Shown: positions 36,111 through 47,161, numbered from the stretch's first letter. The stretch is DNA of 64,000 nucleotides from Aquiluna sp. (GCA_021741585.1 JAIOXN010000001.1:1-64000); one strand, 5' to 3'. Made by a program: numbers and translations. Notes: generated by a model not told the origin, from the letters alone.

Positions 36111-37518
36111 AGAGCAACTAGCTGAATTCGGCATCGAATTAACCCAGACTGCTTCACTAGAGGCTTCGGGAATTCAAATCTCTACGTCAGATATTCGCCC
36201 CGGAGATATGTTTATCGCCGCCAAAGGCGCCAAACACCATGGCATTGAATACTTAGATTCCGCAATCGCTAAAGGTGCCATCGCGGTTCTAACTAATCCG
36301 GGTCTTCATTTTGAATCTTCTATTCCAGTTCTATTGCATTCGGATCCGAGATCGATAGCCGGGGAGTTGGCGGCTGTTATTTATGGAACCAATAAGTATC
36401 CAATGAGGCTGTTTGGTGTCACCGGAACCAATGGGAAAACCTCTACGGTCACTTATTTGCATCAGCTTTTAAATAGCCTTGGTGTTTCAGCTGGCCTAAG
36501 CGCTTCTACAAAGCGAATTGTGGGCGACCAGAGCATTGAGAGCGAACTCACCTCTCCAGAGGCTCCCAAGTTGCATCAAATGCTTTCACAAATGCGCGCT
36601 GCAGGTCAGACAGATGCTGCAATTGAAGTATCTGCTCACGCCTTGGAACACGGGCGAATCGGCGGAATCCAATTCCAGTGTGTGGGCTTCACGAACCTTT
36701 CTCGAGATCACCTTGATGATTTTGGGGATATGGACAACTATTTGGCCACAAAATCTGCTCTGTTCATGCCCAAGTTTGCTAAGAGGGCTGTTGTCATGAT
36801 TGACGACGAATATGGCCAGAGACTTGCGCGGGTATCTGGCGTCCCTTTAGCTACGCTGGGTCAGACAGCTGGTGATTACCTCTATGCATATGATGCAGGT
36901 GACCTAAAGCTCACTTTTCCAGACGGTAAGAAATTAGTCGTAGGGTTTGCCGCAGGTGAACTTATGGCAAGGAATTTCGCGTTAGCGATTACCATGCTGG
37001 CCGAATCTGGATTCGAATTCGAAAGCCTTCGGCAAGCTGCACCGAGTGCACAACAACAAGTCCCAGGCAGATTAGAGCGAGTTTCGGGTCGTGCTCCTGC
37101 CGTATATGTGGACTATGCTCACACACCCGACGGAGTTAGTGCGGCAGTGCAGGAACTCTCCAAGCGCTATTCATGGTTGACGGTCGTGTTAGGCGCTTCT
37201 GGAAACAGGGATGTCGGCAAGCGAGGACCGATGGCCAAGGCGGCTAAGCCGGCAGATCTTCTTGTGATAACGGATCAGCACCCCAGAGATGAAGAGCCTG
37301 AAGTGATTCGTAGAGCTCTAATGGATGCCGCCGAAAACAAGAGCTTGATTGAAATTGCAGAGCCTGCCGCTGCAATTAGGCATGCAATTGCGAACACTCC
37401 GGAAAGCGGAGTGGTGCTTTGGTGTGGTCCGGGAAATCTTAAATACAGGGAAATTAGCGGCCAAAAAGTCCCTTTCGACGCCAGAGAAATCGCAAGAGAG
37501 ATTTTGGAAGAAAAATGA
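36097..37518 (+). CDS. murE: UDP-MurNAc-tripeptide ligase MurE
   Basis: A 473-aa Mur ligase adding the third residue of the stem peptide. ATP-binding GVTGTNGKTSTVTYL, a central EVSAHALEHGR and a C-terminal YAHTPDGV are complete. The specificity motif is unusual: where diaminopimelate enzymes have Asp-Asn-Pro-Arg, this one has Gln394-His395-Pro396-Arg397. Microbacteriaceae often use a different diamino acid at this position, so the substrate should not be assumed to be diaminopimelate. ATG at 36097 lies inside the end of ftsI. Confidence 0.93.
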   Translation: MHLTKEQLAEFGIELTQTASLEASGIQISTSDIRPGDMFIAAKGAKHHGIEYLDSAIAKGAIAVLTNPGLHFESSIPVLLHSDPRSIAGELAAVIYGTNKYPMRLFGVTGTNGKTSTVTYLHQLLNSLGVSAGLSASTKRIVGDQSIESELTSPEAPKLHQMLSQMRAAGQTDAAIEVSAHALEHGRIGGIQFQCVGFTNLSRDHLDDFGDMDNYLATKSALFMPKFAKRAVVMIDDEYGQRLARVSGVPLATLGQTAGDYLYAYDAGDLKLTFPDGKKLVVGFAAGELMARNFALAITMLAESGFEFESLRQAAPSAQQQVPGRLERVSGRAPAVYVDYAHTPDGVSAAVQELSKRYSWLTVVLGASGNRDVGKRGPMAKAAKPADLLVITDQHPRDEEPEVIRRALMDAAENKSLIEIAEPAAAIRHAIANTPESGVVLWCGPGNLKYREISGQKVPFDAREIAREILEEK

Positions 37519-38909
37519 TTGAGATGACACTTGGTGAAATTGCAGCTGCAGTCTCTGGCGTCCTGCACTTTGGCAGGAACGAAGAAAAAGTTAGCGGAAG
37601 GGTCGATACCGATTCTCGCCTAATTGGAGCCGGCGATATCTTTTTTGCAAAGCTTGGAGAAAAGGAAGACGGCCATCTCTACCTTGGCGACGTTTCTAGC
37701 AATGGAGCCAGCCTGGCGGTTGTTAGCCAGCTCAATTCTGATGTTGCTATACCGCAGGTTTTGGTTGACGACACGGTTATTGCTCTTTCTCATCTTGCCT
37801 CGAATGTCCTTGAAAAGGTCAGGCAGTCCTCAGAACTGGAAGTGATTGGCATAACTGGTTCGAACGGCAAGACTTCGACCAAAAACATGCTTCGTGCGAT
37901 TCTTGAATCTCAGGGAAAAACAGTTGCACCCAGGGATTCATTTAATAATGAAGTCGGACTTCCACTAACAGTTCTCAAATTAGAAGCGGACACCAGGTAT
38001 TTAGTTCTTGAACTCGGGGCAGCCGGCCCGGGGAGTATCGAAAAGCTTGCTAGCTGGACTAAGCCAGATTATGGAGTCCAACTCAAGGTGGGTCTTGCGC
38101 ATGCCGGCGCTTTCGGGGGCATAGAAGCAACCGAGGCAATAAAAGCCGAGCTAATGCCGCACATTAAAAAAGTAGCACTCCTAAATTTTGATGATCCAAG
38201 GGTCAAATCGTTCAGTGAATTGACAAGCGCCAAGGTAATTGGATTTGGATACGACTCGGGTTCTGACTATCAAATCTCTGATGCGGCGATTTCAATAGCT
38301 GGAACCAGCTTTAATCTGAAATTCCCGGATGGCGACGAGCACCTTGTGAGCTTGAAAATACTGGGGGAGCACCACAGCTATAACGCGGCCGCGGCCCTAG
38401 CCATTAGCGATCAAATTGGAATTGACCGAAAAGTGGCGATTTCTTGTTTGGAAGACCTAGAGATGGCTGAGCGCTGGCGGATGCAGCTTTTGAAAAGCCC
38501 TGAAGGGGTTCTGGTGATCAACGACGCCTATAACGCCTCTCCAGACTCAATGCGTGCGGGTCTTCAGACTTTGGCCACTCTTGGTAGGCAAGGTCACCGA
38601 ACCGTCGCAATTTTGGGGCAAATGGCTGAGCTTGGTGAGTTTGCCGCAGCGGAGCATGACGCACTTGGCAGATTGGTAGTTCGATACAACATAGACAAGC
38701 TATTTGTTATCGGAGAGGCGGCGAAGCTCATTCACCTAGGAGCAATGTTCGAGGGCAGCTGGGATGGCGAATCCGAGTATTTCGAGGATGTCACTCAAGC
38801 ATTTGAAGAGATTCGTGGAAAGCTAACCCAAGGCGATGTGGTCCTGGTGAAATCCAGCAATGTTGCCGGGCTTAGATTTTTCGGAGACAAATTGGCAGGT
38901 GTGAATTGA
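37515..38909 (+). CDS. murF: UDP-MurNAc-tripeptide:D-Ala-D-Ala ligase MurF
   Basis: A 464-aa Mur ligase that adds D-alanyl-D-alanine to complete the pentapeptide. Early [18 protein letters not shown]-binding [26 protein letters not shown] and [14 protein letters not shown] are family motifs. ATG at 37515 overlaps the murE stop (ATGA). Its end overlaps mraY by TTGA. No ddl gene is present in the window. Confidence 0.95.
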   Translation: MIEMTLGEIAAAVSGVLHFGRNEEKVSGRVDTDSRLIGAGDIFFAKLGEKEDGHLYLGDVSSNGASLAVVSQLNSDVAIPQVLVDDTVIALSHLASNVLEKVRQSSELEVIGITGSNGKTSTKNMLRAILESQGKTVAPRDSFNNEVGLPLTVLKLEADTRYLVLELGAAGPGSIEKLASWTKPDYGVQLKVGLAHAGAFGGIEATEAIKAELMPHIKKVALLNFDDPRVKSFSELTSAKVIGFGYDSGSDYQISDAAISIAGTSFNLKFPDGDEHLVSLKILGEHHSYNAAAALAISDQIGIDRKVAISCLEDLEMAERWRMQLLKSPEGVLVINDAYNASPDSMRAGLQTLATLGRQGHRTVAILGQMAELGEFAAAEHDALGRLVVRYNIDKLFVIGEAAKLIHLGAMFEGSWDGESEYFEDVTQAFEEIRGKLTQGDVVLVKSSNVAGLRFFGDKLAGVN

Positions 38910-40009
38910 GAGCGCTTCTAAGTGCTGGAGGAATTGCACTATTTATCAGCCTTTTTGCTACCCCCGCCTTCATTTGGGCGTTCAAGAAATTACAGTGGGG
39001 TCAATTCATTAGAGATGACGGACCTCAGTCTCACCACACCAAACGTGGCACCCCAACCATGGGCGGAATTGTCATTTTGGCGGCTGCAACCATTGGCTAC
39101 TTTCTAGGTAAATTCATAAACTCCGAAACGCCAAGCGCTTCTGCTCTTTTGGTCTTATTTATGATGCTTGGACTTGGTTTGGTTGGATTTGTGGACGACT
39201 ATCTAAAGGTCAGAAACCAAAGAAGTTTAGGTCTTGGAGGTTGGGCAAAAATTGCAGGCCAGGGTCTTGTTGCCGTCGTCTTTGCCTTTCTTGCGATGCA
39301 GTTTCCTGATGAAAACGGCCTAACTCCAGCTTCCACAGCAATTTCTCTGTTCCGCGATCTTCCGATTGACTTGTTTATTTGGGGCTCGGTTATAGGCATG
39401 GGGCTGTTTGTCCTCTGGGTCTATCTTCTGGTCGCTTCCGCATCCAACGGCGTAAACATTGCCGATGGTTTGGATGGCCTGGCATCAGGCAGCGCAATAT
39501 TTGCCACCCTGGCATATGTAATCATCGGCTTCTGGCAGTTCAATCAAAGCTGTCAAACGGTGGTGGAAAACATCGCAAGTTGCTATTCGGTGCGAGACCC
39601 ATTGGATTTGGCAGTTGTAGCCTCCGCAATAGTTGGTGCGTGTATCGGGTTTCTATGGTGGAACACTTCACCGGCACAAATTTTTATGGGGGACACTGGT
39701 TCCCTGGGTCTAGGTGGGGGCTTGGCGGCCTTGGCGATTGTGTCTAGGACTGAGTTGCTATTAGTCCTGATTGGTGGCCTGTTTGTGATCGTTACCGGTT
39801 CAGTAGTGATTCAACGCCTGGTGTTCAAAATCACAAAGCGTCGCACTGGGGTCGGCAAGCGCGTGTTCTTAATGTCGCCCCTACATCACCACTTTGAGCT
39901 AAAGGGTTGGGCTGAAATCACGATCGTGGTGCGCTTTTGGATTATTGCGGCGCTGTGTGTGGTGGCTGGAGTCGGCCTGTTCTATGTGGAATGGAACTAT
40001 GGCATATGA
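38906..40009 (+). CDS. mraY: phospho-MurNAc-pentapeptide translocase MraY
   Basis: A 367-aa membrane enzyme making lipid I from UDP-MurNAc-pentapeptide and undecaprenyl phosphate. About ten hydrophobic segments are present. Conserved cytoplasmic loops include [22 protein letters not shown] with the Asp pair, [24 protein letters not shown] and [14 protein letters not shown] with the His cluster. TTG at 38906 overlaps the murF stop by four bases (TTGA), so translation depends on coupling. It uses the lipid carrier that the PopT-type protein would recycle. Confidence 0.96.
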   Translation: MRALLSAGGIALFISLFATPAFIWAFKKLQWGQFIRDDGPQSHHTKRGTPTMGGIVILAAATIGYFLGKFINSETPSASALLVLFMMLGLGLVGFVDDYLKVRNQRSLGLGGWAKIAGQGLVAVVFAFLAMQFPDENGLTPASTAISLFRDLPIDLFIWGSVIGMGLFVLWVYLLVASASNGVNIADGLDGLASGSAIFATLAYVIIGFWQFNQSCQTVVENIASCYSVRDPLDLAVVASAIVGACIGFLWWNTSPAQIFMGDTGSLGLGGGLAALAIVSRTELLLVLIGGLFVIVTGSVVIQRLVFKITKRRTGVGKRVFLMSPLHHHFELKGWAEITIVVRFWIIAALCVVAGVGLFYVEWNYGI

Positions 40010-41442
40010 ACCTTCCAGATAGTTGGCACGGCGACTGGACTGGCTTGTCATTTGGGGTGCTAGGGCTTGGCAAATCCGGATTTTCGGTAGCGGATACCCT
40101 CATTGAACTCGGTTCAAAGGTTACGGTTTTTGCGCGTGAATCAACTGGGCAATACCGGGATTTGCTGGATGTAATAGGTGCAGATTTTGTCGGATCAGAC
40201 TCGCTAGGGGATTTTCAAACTGCCGGCGATTTTGATGTTTATGTGGTCTCACCTGGTTTTGCACCTAGCCATCCAGTGGTTTCCTGGCTCCTGGCTAACG
40301 ATAAAAAAGTGATAACTGACATTGATCTTGCCTTCGCGCTGCGAGACAAGAATTCCAAAATTGCAAAATGGGTTTTGATTACCGGCACAAATGGAAAAAC
40401 AACCGTTACTGAACTTGTGACCCACATTCTAAATTCTTCGGGTAAGCGTGCGGTCAGCTGTGGAAACATCGGCAATCCGATTCTTGACGCGGTCCGGGAG
40501 CCAGATGGCTATGACTATTTTGTAATTGAACTCTCCAGTTTTCAGCTGCACTATTTAGGGGCAATTGAGTCCGAGGTGAGTGCATTTTTGAATCTTGCCC
40601 CGGACCACATTGATTGGCACGGCAGTTTTGATCAATATTTCGCGGCAAAGTCAAAAGTATTTGTCGGGACCAAGGAAGCCATCATTTTCAACGAGCAGGA
40701 TCCAAAGACTCTGGAGGCCGCTGAAAATGCTGATGTCGTTGAGGGTTGCCGAGCAGTTAGCTTCTCTGTCTACACTCCGAGTGTTAGCTCTGTGGGTTTT
40801 GTTGAGGAGTTCTTGGTCGACAGAGCTTTTCTTCCCGAGCGCGCTGGTCAGGCTCTGGAGATTGCCTCCGACACAGATCTTGCCCAAATTGGTGTTGTTA
40901 CGAACCACCTAAAGGCGAACGTGGCAGCGTCAACAGCGATAACAAGGGCATTGGGCACAGCGCCAAATGTAATCCGTCAGGGCATTCGCAGCTTCAGGCT
41001 TTCTCCGCATCGTATTGAAGTCGTGTTAGTTAGTCAGGGGATAACTTTTATTGATGATTCCAAGGCAACAAATGCGCACGCAGCGGCAGCATCCTTGGCT
41101 GCCTTTGACTCTATTGTCTGGTTGGTAGGAGGGTTACTCAAGGGGGTTGATCCAACTGAACTGATTGTTGGTAATCGTGACAAATTGCGTGCAGCAGTAA
41201 TCATCGGCTCCGACACTCAAGTTTTAGAAGAGCTTTTTGAGGCTCATGCGCCCAATGTCCCAATCTCGGTGATTCGCGATACTGAAGTGATGGCAACTGC
41301 GGTAGCAAAAGCTATTGCCTTTGCACAATCCGGCGACACCGTATTGCTTGCACCTGCAGCAGCATCAATGGACCAATTCAAGGATTATGCTGATCGCGGA
41401 GCTGCATTCTCCGCGGAGGTTCGGAAACAGGTAATACGATGA
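40006..41442 (+). CDS. murD: UDP-MurNAc-L-alanine:D-glutamate ligase MurD
   Basis: A 478-aa Mur ligase that adds D-Glu. ATG at 40006 overlaps the mraY stop (ATGA); an upstream in-frame start inside mraY is unlikely. An N-terminal Rossmann-like domain ([17 protein letters not shown]) precedes the ATP site [16 protein letters not shown], with ELSSFQL and DSKATNAHA conserved. It overlaps ftsW by four bases. Confidence 0.95.
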   Translation: MNLPDSWHGDWTGLSFGVLGLGKSGFSVADTLIELGSKVTVFARESTGQYRDLLDVIGADFVGSDSLGDFQTAGDFDVYVVSPGFAPSHPVVSWLLANDKKVITDIDLAFALRDKNSKIAKWVLITGTNGKTTVTELVTHILNSSGKRAVSCGNIGNPILDAVREPDGYDYFVIELSSFQLHYLGAIESEVSAFLNLAPDHIDWHGSFDQYFAAKSKVFVGTKEAIIFNEQDPKTLEAAENADVVEGCRAVSFSVYTPSVSSVGFVEEFLVDRAFLPERAGQALEIASDTDLAQIGVVTNHLKANVAASTAITRALGTAPNVIRQGIRSFRLSPHRIEVVLVSQGITFIDDSKATNAHAAAASLAAFDSIVWLVGGLLKGVDPTELIVGNRDKLRAAVIIGSDTQVLEELFEAHAPNVPISVIRDTEVMATAVAKAIAFAQSGDTVLLAPAAASMDQFKDYADRGAAFSAEVRKQVIR

Positions 41443-42587
41443 CCGATCTGAAGAGACCAAGTATCAGGCCAAGATTCAGAGCTCAGTCAAGAGAGTTCTA
41501 CTTACTAATAAGCCTCGTAGCATTTACCGTTTTTCTTGGCCTGGCAATGGTGGCTAGCGCTTCCTCTGTTGACGCATTCAAAGCAACCTCGAATGCCGGT
41601 AGTACTTTCTATAAACAGGGGCTCTTCGCGCTTGCTGGAACATTTTTATTGATCGTCGCTTCAAATATGCCCATCGCTTTTTACCGAAGAATCGGTTCGA
41701 TTGCGATGATGGGCATGATTGGCCTTCAGCTGGCGACCGTTTTATTCGGTAAAGAGGTAAATGGAAATAAGAACTGGATTGACCTTGGGCTTTTTACATT
41801 GCAACCTTCGGAGTTTTTGAAGCTGGCTCTAATCATTGGTATTTCTTATTTACTCTCGCTTTACTCTGAAGATGACCTACAGAACCGCCAGTTGACGACC
41901 AGAATTGCTGCCTACTCTGGGATATCGCTATTCCTTGTGGTCTTTATGGGTAAAGACATGGGAACTGGTGTGGTCATGGCAGTGATGCTGATGGGGCTAT
42001 TTCTGTTTGCTGGAATGCGATTATCGCAATGGTTGGCAATCTCTGCAGCGGGCTTGGCGGCAGTTGTTTTGTTGGTTCAAATGTCCGCTTCTAGACGGAT
42101 CCGCTTTGATGCCTGGTTGAACCCAGATTCGGCAGATCCAATGGGGGTTCGTTGGCAATATGAACACGGCACCTGGGCACTTGCTTCAGGTGGCCTATTC
42201 GGAACTGGCCTGGGTCGATCCAAGCTTAAGTGGAGTTGGATTCCTGAGGTTGAGAATGATTTTATCTTCGCCATTATTGGCGAGGAGCTTGGATTAATTG
42301 GGGCAATTTTTGTAATCCTGCTGTTTTTCCTAATTGGCTTGACTCTGTTTTCTATCGCAAAAAAGCAGACCTCAGCATTTAGTCGCAACATGGTGGTCGG
42401 CGTCATGCTCTGGATTGTTATGCAGGCTCTGATCAACATTTCAGTTGTACTTGGTTACCTACCGGTGCTCGGAGTTCCGTTGCCTCTGATTTCGGCTGGT
42501 GGCTCGTCTCTAATCGCAACTCTAGGAGCGGTTGGAGTTGTGCTAGCCGTTGAGCGAGACCGCATGGCTAAATTAGGGCAGCGCTGA
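41439..42587 (+). CDS. ftsW: septal glycan polymerase FtsW
   Basis: A 382-aa SEDS protein with about ten transmembrane segments. It polymerises glycan strands with FtsI. Family marks are LGLAMVASASSVDA, the large outer-loop region with NPDSADPMG, GGLFGTGLGRSKLKW, PEVENDFIFAIIGEELGLIGA and the C-terminal PLISAGGSSLIATL. The N-terminus is a short basic cytoplasmic stretch (KRPSIRPRFRAQSR). ATGA overlap with murD. Confidence 0.95.
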   Translation: MTDLKRPSIRPRFRAQSREFYLLISLVAFTVFLGLAMVASASSVDAFKATSNAGSTFYKQGLFALAGTFLLIVASNMPIAFYRRIGSIAMMGMIGLQLATVLFGKEVNGNKNWIDLGLFTLQPSEFLKLALIIGISYLLSLYSEDDLQNRQLTTRIAAYSGISLFLVVFMGKDMGTGVVMAVMLMGLFLFAGMRLSQWLAISAAGLAAVVLLVQMSASRRIRFDAWLNPDSADPMGVRWQYEHGTWALASGGLFGTGLGRSKLKWSWIPEVENDFIFAIIGEELGLIGAIFVILLFFLIGLTLFSIAKKQTSAFSRNMVVGVMLWIVMQALINISVVLGYLPVLGVPLPLISAGGSSLIATLGAVGVVLAVERDRMAKLGQR

Positions 42588-42588
42588 G

Positions 42589-43668
42589 ATGACTAGGTTC
42601 TTACTTGCCGGTGGCGGAACCGGAGGGCACGTGAATCCCATGTTGGCGCTTGCAACAGATTTGGAATCAAAGGGAAATCGGGTCATTTGCTTAGGAACAA
42701 AAGAAGGGCTTGAATCCAGACTGGTTCCCGAGCGCGGTTTCGAGCTAATAACTATTGCAAAATTGCCGTTTCCTCGAAAATTCGACCTCAAAGCTTTGGC
42801 CTATCCGATTCGTCTCCTGGTGGCAACTGCGGGAGTTCTCAAGACGATTAGACGATTAAAGATTGATGCTGTTGTTGGCTTTGGTGGATATGCCTCGGCT
42901 CCGGCATATATTGCAGCTTGGTTGTCTAGAACACCCTTGGTGATCCACGAGGCCAATGCACTAGCGGGAATTGCCAATCGGCTCGGAGCAAAGCTCACAA
43001 AAAATGTTGCCGTGGCATTTCCAAACAGTGATCTGATGCCTGCGATCCTCACTGGAATGCCCATTCGACAAGAAATTGTGGATTGCGTTGCGGGATATGA
43101 TCAGGGCCAGGCTCGTATCGAGCTGGGCTTGGATCCGATGATGCCAACCATTTTGGTCACCGGAGGCTCTTTAGGCGCAAAAAGCATAAACGAGACTGTA
43201 ATTGCAGCGCTTCCGGCGATCAGGGCTGCTGGAGTTCAAGTGCTACACATAGTCGGAGATCGAGCAGGTTTGCCAGATTTGCGCGAGCCGAGTTATGTTC
43301 GGATGGCATATTGCCAAAGAATGGACGCCGCGATAGCCGCAGCGAACCTTGCCATCTCCAGGGCGGGATCGTCGACGGTTTCGGAGTTTGCGGCCGTCGG
43401 ACTGCCTGCAATCTACATTCCCTACCCAGTTGGAAACGGAGAGCAGAAATTTAATGCTGCAACACTAATTGAGGCAGGTGGCGGCAAATTGATTTCAGAC
43501 AAAGATTTCAGCGTCGACTATGTTCTCAGAGAGGTAATTCCCCTTCTTTCGCATACTAAATCTCTGATTCAGATGCGAAAGGCTGCATTTTCAACGGGAA
43601 TTCCCGACGCCACGCAGCGGCTAAGCGCATTGGTGCTCTCAGCAGTGGATACTGATAGCCGTGATTAA
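42589..43668 (+). CDS. murG: lipid II synthase MurG
   Basis: A 359-aa GT28 glycosyltransferase that adds GlcNAc to lipid I. The N-terminal glycine loop [34 protein letters not shown], and the C-terminal [14 protein letters not shown] and [23 protein letters not shown] donor-binding segments are all present. It begins one base after the ftsW stop and overlaps murC by eight bases. Confidence 0.96.
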   Translation: MTRFLLAGGGTGGHVNPMLALATDLESKGNRVICLGTKEGLESRLVPERGFELITIAKLPFPRKFDLKALAYPIRLLVATAGVLKTIRRLKIDAVVGFGGYASAPAYIAAWLSRTPLVIHEANALAGIANRLGAKLTKNVAVAFPNSDLMPAILTGMPIRQEIVDCVAGYDQGQARIELGLDPMMPTILVTGGSLGAKSINETVIAALPAIRAAGVQVLHIVGDRAGLPDLREPSYVRMAYCQRMDAAIAAANLAISRAGSSTVSEFAAVGLPAIYIPYPVGNGEQKFNAATLIEAGGGKLISDKDFSVDYVLREVIPLLSHTKSLIQMRKAAFSTGIPDATQRLSALVLSAVDTDSRD

Positions 43669-45049
43669 GCCAGATTATTCTCAATCGATACCAGCAGACC
43701 TTGGAGCCATCCATTTCATTGGTATCGGGGGCTCTGGCATGTCTGGAATAGCGCGGCTGGTCTTGGCTATGGGGCACAGAGTAACTGGTTCTGACGTTAG
43801 AGAATCTCCGAACATCGCGCAATTAAGAGAACTTGGGGCAGAGATATTTATCGGTCACGATGCTAGTAATCTTGGCAATCCTGACACGGTTGTGGTGACC
43901 TCTGCGCTGTGGCCAACCAATCCTGAGATGCTTTTGGCGCTCGAAAAAGGCATTCCGGTGCTACATCGTTCGGCGGTTTTGGCGCACCTTGCATCAAAAG
44001 GGAAATTGATTGCGGTGGCAGGAGCCCATGGCAAAACAACTTCAACCGGCATGGTTGTGAGCGCACTTAAAAGGTTGGGGGGTGACCCTAGTTTTGTAAA
44101 TGGTGGTGTCATCCAAGAGTACGATGCGTCTGCCGGTTTTGGACGTGGAGAGCATTTTGTCATAGAGGCTGACGAATCCGACTCATCTTTTTTGCACTAC
44201 AAAACTGAAGTCACGCTTATTACGAATGTTGACCCGGATCACCTTGACCACTTTGGTTCCCTTGAGGCTTTTGAGGGTGAATTCATAAAGTTTGCAAATG
44301 CGGCAGGTTCTTTGGTTGTAATTTCCTCGGACGATCCTGGGGCTGTCAGGGTAACTGCTGGATTAGAACATCCCAGGATCTTCACATTTGGTGAGTCTCC
44401 AGGCGCCACGGTTCGGTTGGTAGCGATTGAAGCAGGCGGACCAAGAGTTAAATTCGAGCTTGAGTACTTGGGGCATAGGGCCGAGTTAGAACTTGCAATA
44501 GCTGGAAAGCACAATGCGCTAAATGCCGCAGGTGCAGTCGCGGTTTTGGTTGGAATCGGATATGACTTTGAATCATCTTGCGCTGCAGTGCAGGGTTTTT
44601 CCGGAACCGTAAGGCGTTTTGAGCTGCATGGAACCAAGCGCGGCGTTCGGGTATATGACGATTTTGCACATCATCCAACTGAAGTTGCCGCCGCTCTTTC
44701 TGGGGCTCGTGCAGTGGTTGGCAGCGGCAAGCTCATAACCGTCTTCCAGCCTCACCTATATTCGAGAACTCGTATTTTTTCGGAAGAATTTGCCAGGGCT
44801 CTTGAGCTGTCTGATGAAATAGTTTTGCTTGATATTTATGGCGCTAGGGAAGACCCTGAGCCTGGGGTGACCAAGGACCTAATTTCAGAGAAATTTGTCG
44901 ATTCGAGCAGAATGCACCCGGTGGAGAATTGGGATCAGGCCTGCGTTGAAGCGGCATCGATTGCCCAGGACGGCGATTTCATAATAACCATGGGCTGTGG
45001 CGATGTTTATAAGATGGTCCCTGGCCTGCTATCGGCGCTGGAGAAGTAA
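43661..45049 (+). CDS. murC: UDP-MurNAc:L-alanine ligase MurC
   Basis: A 462-aa Mur ligase that starts stem peptide synthesis. It has the opening [17 protein letters not shown], the ATP-binding [24 protein letters not shown] and [15 protein letters not shown]. The GTG at 43661 lies inside the end of murG. The gene that often follows in other bacteria, murB, is not present; ftsQ comes directly after. Confidence 0.96.
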   Translation: MIKPDYSQSIPADLGAIHFIGIGGSGMSGIARLVLAMGHRVTGSDVRESPNIAQLRELGAEIFIGHDASNLGNPDTVVVTSALWPTNPEMLLALEKGIPVLHRSAVLAHLASKGKLIAVAGAHGKTTSTGMVVSALKRLGGDPSFVNGGVIQEYDASAGFGRGEHFVIEADESDSSFLHYKTEVTLITNVDPDHLDHFGSLEAFEGEFIKFANAAGSLVVISSDDPGAVRVTAGLEHPRIFTFGESPGATVRLVAIEAGGPRVKFELEYLGHRAELELAIAGKHNALNAAGAVAVLVGIGYDFESSCAAVQGFSGTVRRFELHGTKRGVRVYDDFAHHPTEVAAALSGARAVVGSGKLITVFQPHLYSRTRIFSEEFARALELSDEIVLLDIYGAREDPEPGVTKDLISEKFVDSSRMHPVENWDQACVEAASIAQDGDFIITMGCGDVYKMVPGLLSALEK

Positions 45050-45835
45050 TTGCGCAAACCGGAGCGCGAATTACTCCAGCGCGAAAAAAAGCGTCTTGGA
45101 GCGGAAAGAAAAACCAAGACCAAGATTCCCAAACGTTCAGCGATCGGCGGCTTTAGCATCTGGGGTCGCATAGTTGGTATCGTAGGTCCGATCTTGTTGG
45201 GCGCACTAGTGGCGGCAACATTCTTCACGCCCTTACTAGCGATTGAGGAAATCGAAGTTTCTGGCACTCAGCGGTTGGAGCAAGCAAAGGTCGAGAAGGC
45301 GCTAAAAAGCCTGATCGGGAGGCCGCTGCCGACTGTAACAGAGGAAGAAGTCGGTGGTTTAATAAGTGAATTTGGCTTGGTCGATACTTTTGCAATTCAA
45401 GCGCAGCCCCCGCATCTGATCACTGTAAAAATTCGAGAGCGTCAACCGATTTTGATTGTCCCGGTGGCTGGGAAAAACTTTTTGTACGATGCTGCCGGAG
45501 TCAAAATCGCTGAGTCCACAAAAACCGACATTTTTCCTTATTTGAAATTTCCTGGTAGCCCGTTGGCCGATGACAGGTTCGATGTTGCTGTGGAGGTATT
45601 GCTTTCACTTCCAATTTCAAATTACGAAGACATATTTTCTATTCAGGTCTCAAAAGCCTTGACCACCACCATGGTGCTGCGCGATAGCGATATTCAAGTT
45701 ATTTGGGGAGGTACGGATCAGGCTCTTCTAAAAGCAGAAGTGCTTGACTCTCTCATTAAAACCGGTCAAAAAAACGGTGTCACGATAGATGTCTCATCCC
45801 CGAATTCTCCTGTTGTTACCTACCCCAACTACTGA
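45050..45835 (+). CDS. ftsQ: cell division protein FtsQ/DivIB
   Basis: A 261-aa bitopic protein of the divisome. A long basic cytoplasmic N-terminus (about 40 residues with KPERELLQREKKRLG) is followed by one transmembrane helix near residues 45-66 and a POTRA domain (ALLAIEEIEVSGTQRLEQAKVEKAL), then the FtsQ domain. TTG at 45050 directly follows the murC stop with GGAGAAG upstream. It forms a complex with FtsL and the DivIC-like protein in other bacteria. Confidence 0.92.
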   Translation: MRKPERELLQREKKRLGAERKTKTKIPKRSAIGGFSIWGRIVGIVGPILLGALVAATFFTPLLAIEEIEVSGTQRLEQAKVEKALKSLIGRPLPTVTEEEVGGLISEFGLVDTFAIQAQPPHLITVKIRERQPILIVPVAGKNFLYDAAGVKIAESTKTDIFPYLKFPGSPLADDRFDVAVEVLLSLPISNYEDIFSIQVSKALTTTMVLRDSDIQVIWGGTDQALLKAEVLDSLIKTGQKNGVTIDVSSPNSPVVTYPNY

Positions 45836-45850
45836 GCTCGGATTACTTTC

Positions 45851-45862
45851 CGACACGCCCAA
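45851..45862. promoter_or_regulatory. 12-base word shared with the merR2 leader
   Basis: CGACACGCCCAA occurs here, 16 bases after the ftsQ stop, and again at 19874-19885 after the ftsR stop. Both are intergenic and on the same strand relative to the following gene. The role is unknown; co-occurrence with a similar dyad suggests a shared promoter element. Confidence 0.4.
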
Positions 45863-45912
45863 TCCCTTGTGAGATTCTGCCCTCCAGAAGGCATACCTTC
45901 TTCGCGCAAATT

Positions 45913-45959
45913 GAAAACCTTTTGAAAAGTTAAGCCTCAGCCTTAACTTGAGGGTTTTC
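45913..45959 (+). promoter_or_regulatory. nested inverted repeat in the ftsZ leader
   Basis: The inner dyad AAGTTAAG at 45927-45934 and CTTAACTT at 45942-45949 encloses the 7-base spacer CCTCAGC. An outer pair GAAAACC at 45913-45919 and GGTTTTC at 45953-45959 surrounds it. The 7-N7-7 core matches in form and spacer the dyad before merR2, so it may be a FtsR operator. As RNA it would form a long hairpin followed by TTTTCTAT, so an attenuator or weak terminator of the ftsQ transcript is the main alternative. Confidence 0.55.
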
Positions 45960-45973
45960 TATAGGAGGAACAC

Positions 45974-47161
45974 GTGGCTCAGATCCCGAACTACCAGGCG
46001 GTTATTAAGGTAATTGGTGTTGGAGGCGGTGGCGTGAATGCGCTGAATCGCATGATTCAGTCTGGCCTTCGCGGTGTGGAGTTCGTAGCGATAAATACAG
46101 ACGCGCAGGCACTGCTCATGAGCGACGCTGATGTCAAATTAGACATAGGTCGGGACATTACCCGCGGTCTTGGAGCAGGTGCCGATCCTGAGGTTGGTCG
46201 CCGTGCCGCTGAAGAGCATGAGAGCGAAATTGAGTCGGCCATCAAGGGTGCTGACATGGTGTTCGTTACAGCTGGTGAGGGTGGCGGAACTGGAACCGGC
46301 GGCGCTCCAGTTGTAGCCCGCATTGCTAAGCGCTTGGGAGCACTGACTGTGGGTGTAGTCACCCGTCCATTTAACTTTGAGGGAAAGCGTCGTGCAGTTC
46401 AGGCCGAAGAGGGCATCAGAGCCCTCCGCGAAGAGGTGGACACCTTGATCGTGGTCCCAAACCAGCGCTTGCTGGAGATGTCAAACAAGAAGATTTCAGC
46501 ACTTGAAGCCTTCATCACTGCAGACGACGTTTTACGTGCCGGTGTCCAGGGAATTAGCGATTTGATCGTCGTCCCAGGGCTAATCAACCTTGACTTCAAT
46601 GACGTCAAGTCAGTCATGCAGGGCGCCGGAAGCGCCCTAATGGGGATCGGTACCGCCAAGGGTGAAGACCGTGCCGTTAGGGCGGCGGAAATCGCCGTTT
46701 CTTCACCATTGCTTGAGGCTACTATTGAGGGCGCTCACGGCGTGCTGCTGTTGGTTCAAGGTGCATCTGATCTTGGTCTACACGAGATTGACGATGCTGC
46801 AAGATTGGTCCAGGAGGCCGTGCACCCAGAAGCAAACATCATTTTTGGTGCAACCATCGAGGACACTCTTGGTGACGAGGTCAGGATTACCGTTATTGCT
46901 GCAGGTTTTGACGGCGGAGAGCCCATGTACCGAAAGTTTGAAGCTCAGGCACTCGGAAGCGCGGCACTTAGTTCAGCGGCGGCAACTTCAGAGACCGGGA
47001 CATGGGAAACAGATGACTCGGCTTTGGAAGACAACGCAATCCCAAGCTTTGTCGAAGAGTTGCAGTTGCAGGATGAATTGACTGCGAAGCCAGAGGCTCA
47101 AAAGGTTTTTGCCCCGGGCAGTTTCGGCGACGACTTGGATCTTCCTGAATTCTTCCGGTGA
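45974..47161 (+). CDS. ftsZ: cell division GTPase FtsZ
   Basis: A 395-aa tubulin homologue forming the Z-ring. The GTP-binding [12 protein letters not shown] and the tubulin signature [12 protein letters not shown] at residues 101-112 are intact. A variable linker after about residue 320 ends in the conserved tail peptide [10 protein letters not shown], which binds SepF, encoded downstream. GTG at 45974 has TAGGAGGA upstream. The 138-base leader is the longest gap in the division cluster and carries a dyad and hairpin, so ftsZ is probably controlled separately. Confidence 0.98.
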   Translation: MAQIPNYQAVIKVIGVGGGGVNALNRMIQSGLRGVEFVAINTDAQALLMSDADVKLDIGRDITRGLGAGADPEVGRRAAEEHESEIESAIKGADMVFVTAGEGGGTGTGGAPVVARIAKRLGALTVGVVTRPFNFEGKRRAVQAEEGIRALREEVDTLIVVPNQRLLEMSNKKISALEAFITADDVLRAGVQGISDLIVVPGLINLDFNDVKSVMQGAGSALMGIGTAKGEDRAVRAAEIAVSSPLLEATIEGAHGVLLLVQGASDLGLHEIDDAARLVQEAVHPEANIIFGATIEDTLGDEVRITVIAAGFDGGEPMYRKFEAQALGSAALSSAAATSETGTWETDDSALEDNAIPSFVEELQLQDELTAKPEAQKVFAPGSFGDDLDLPEFFR

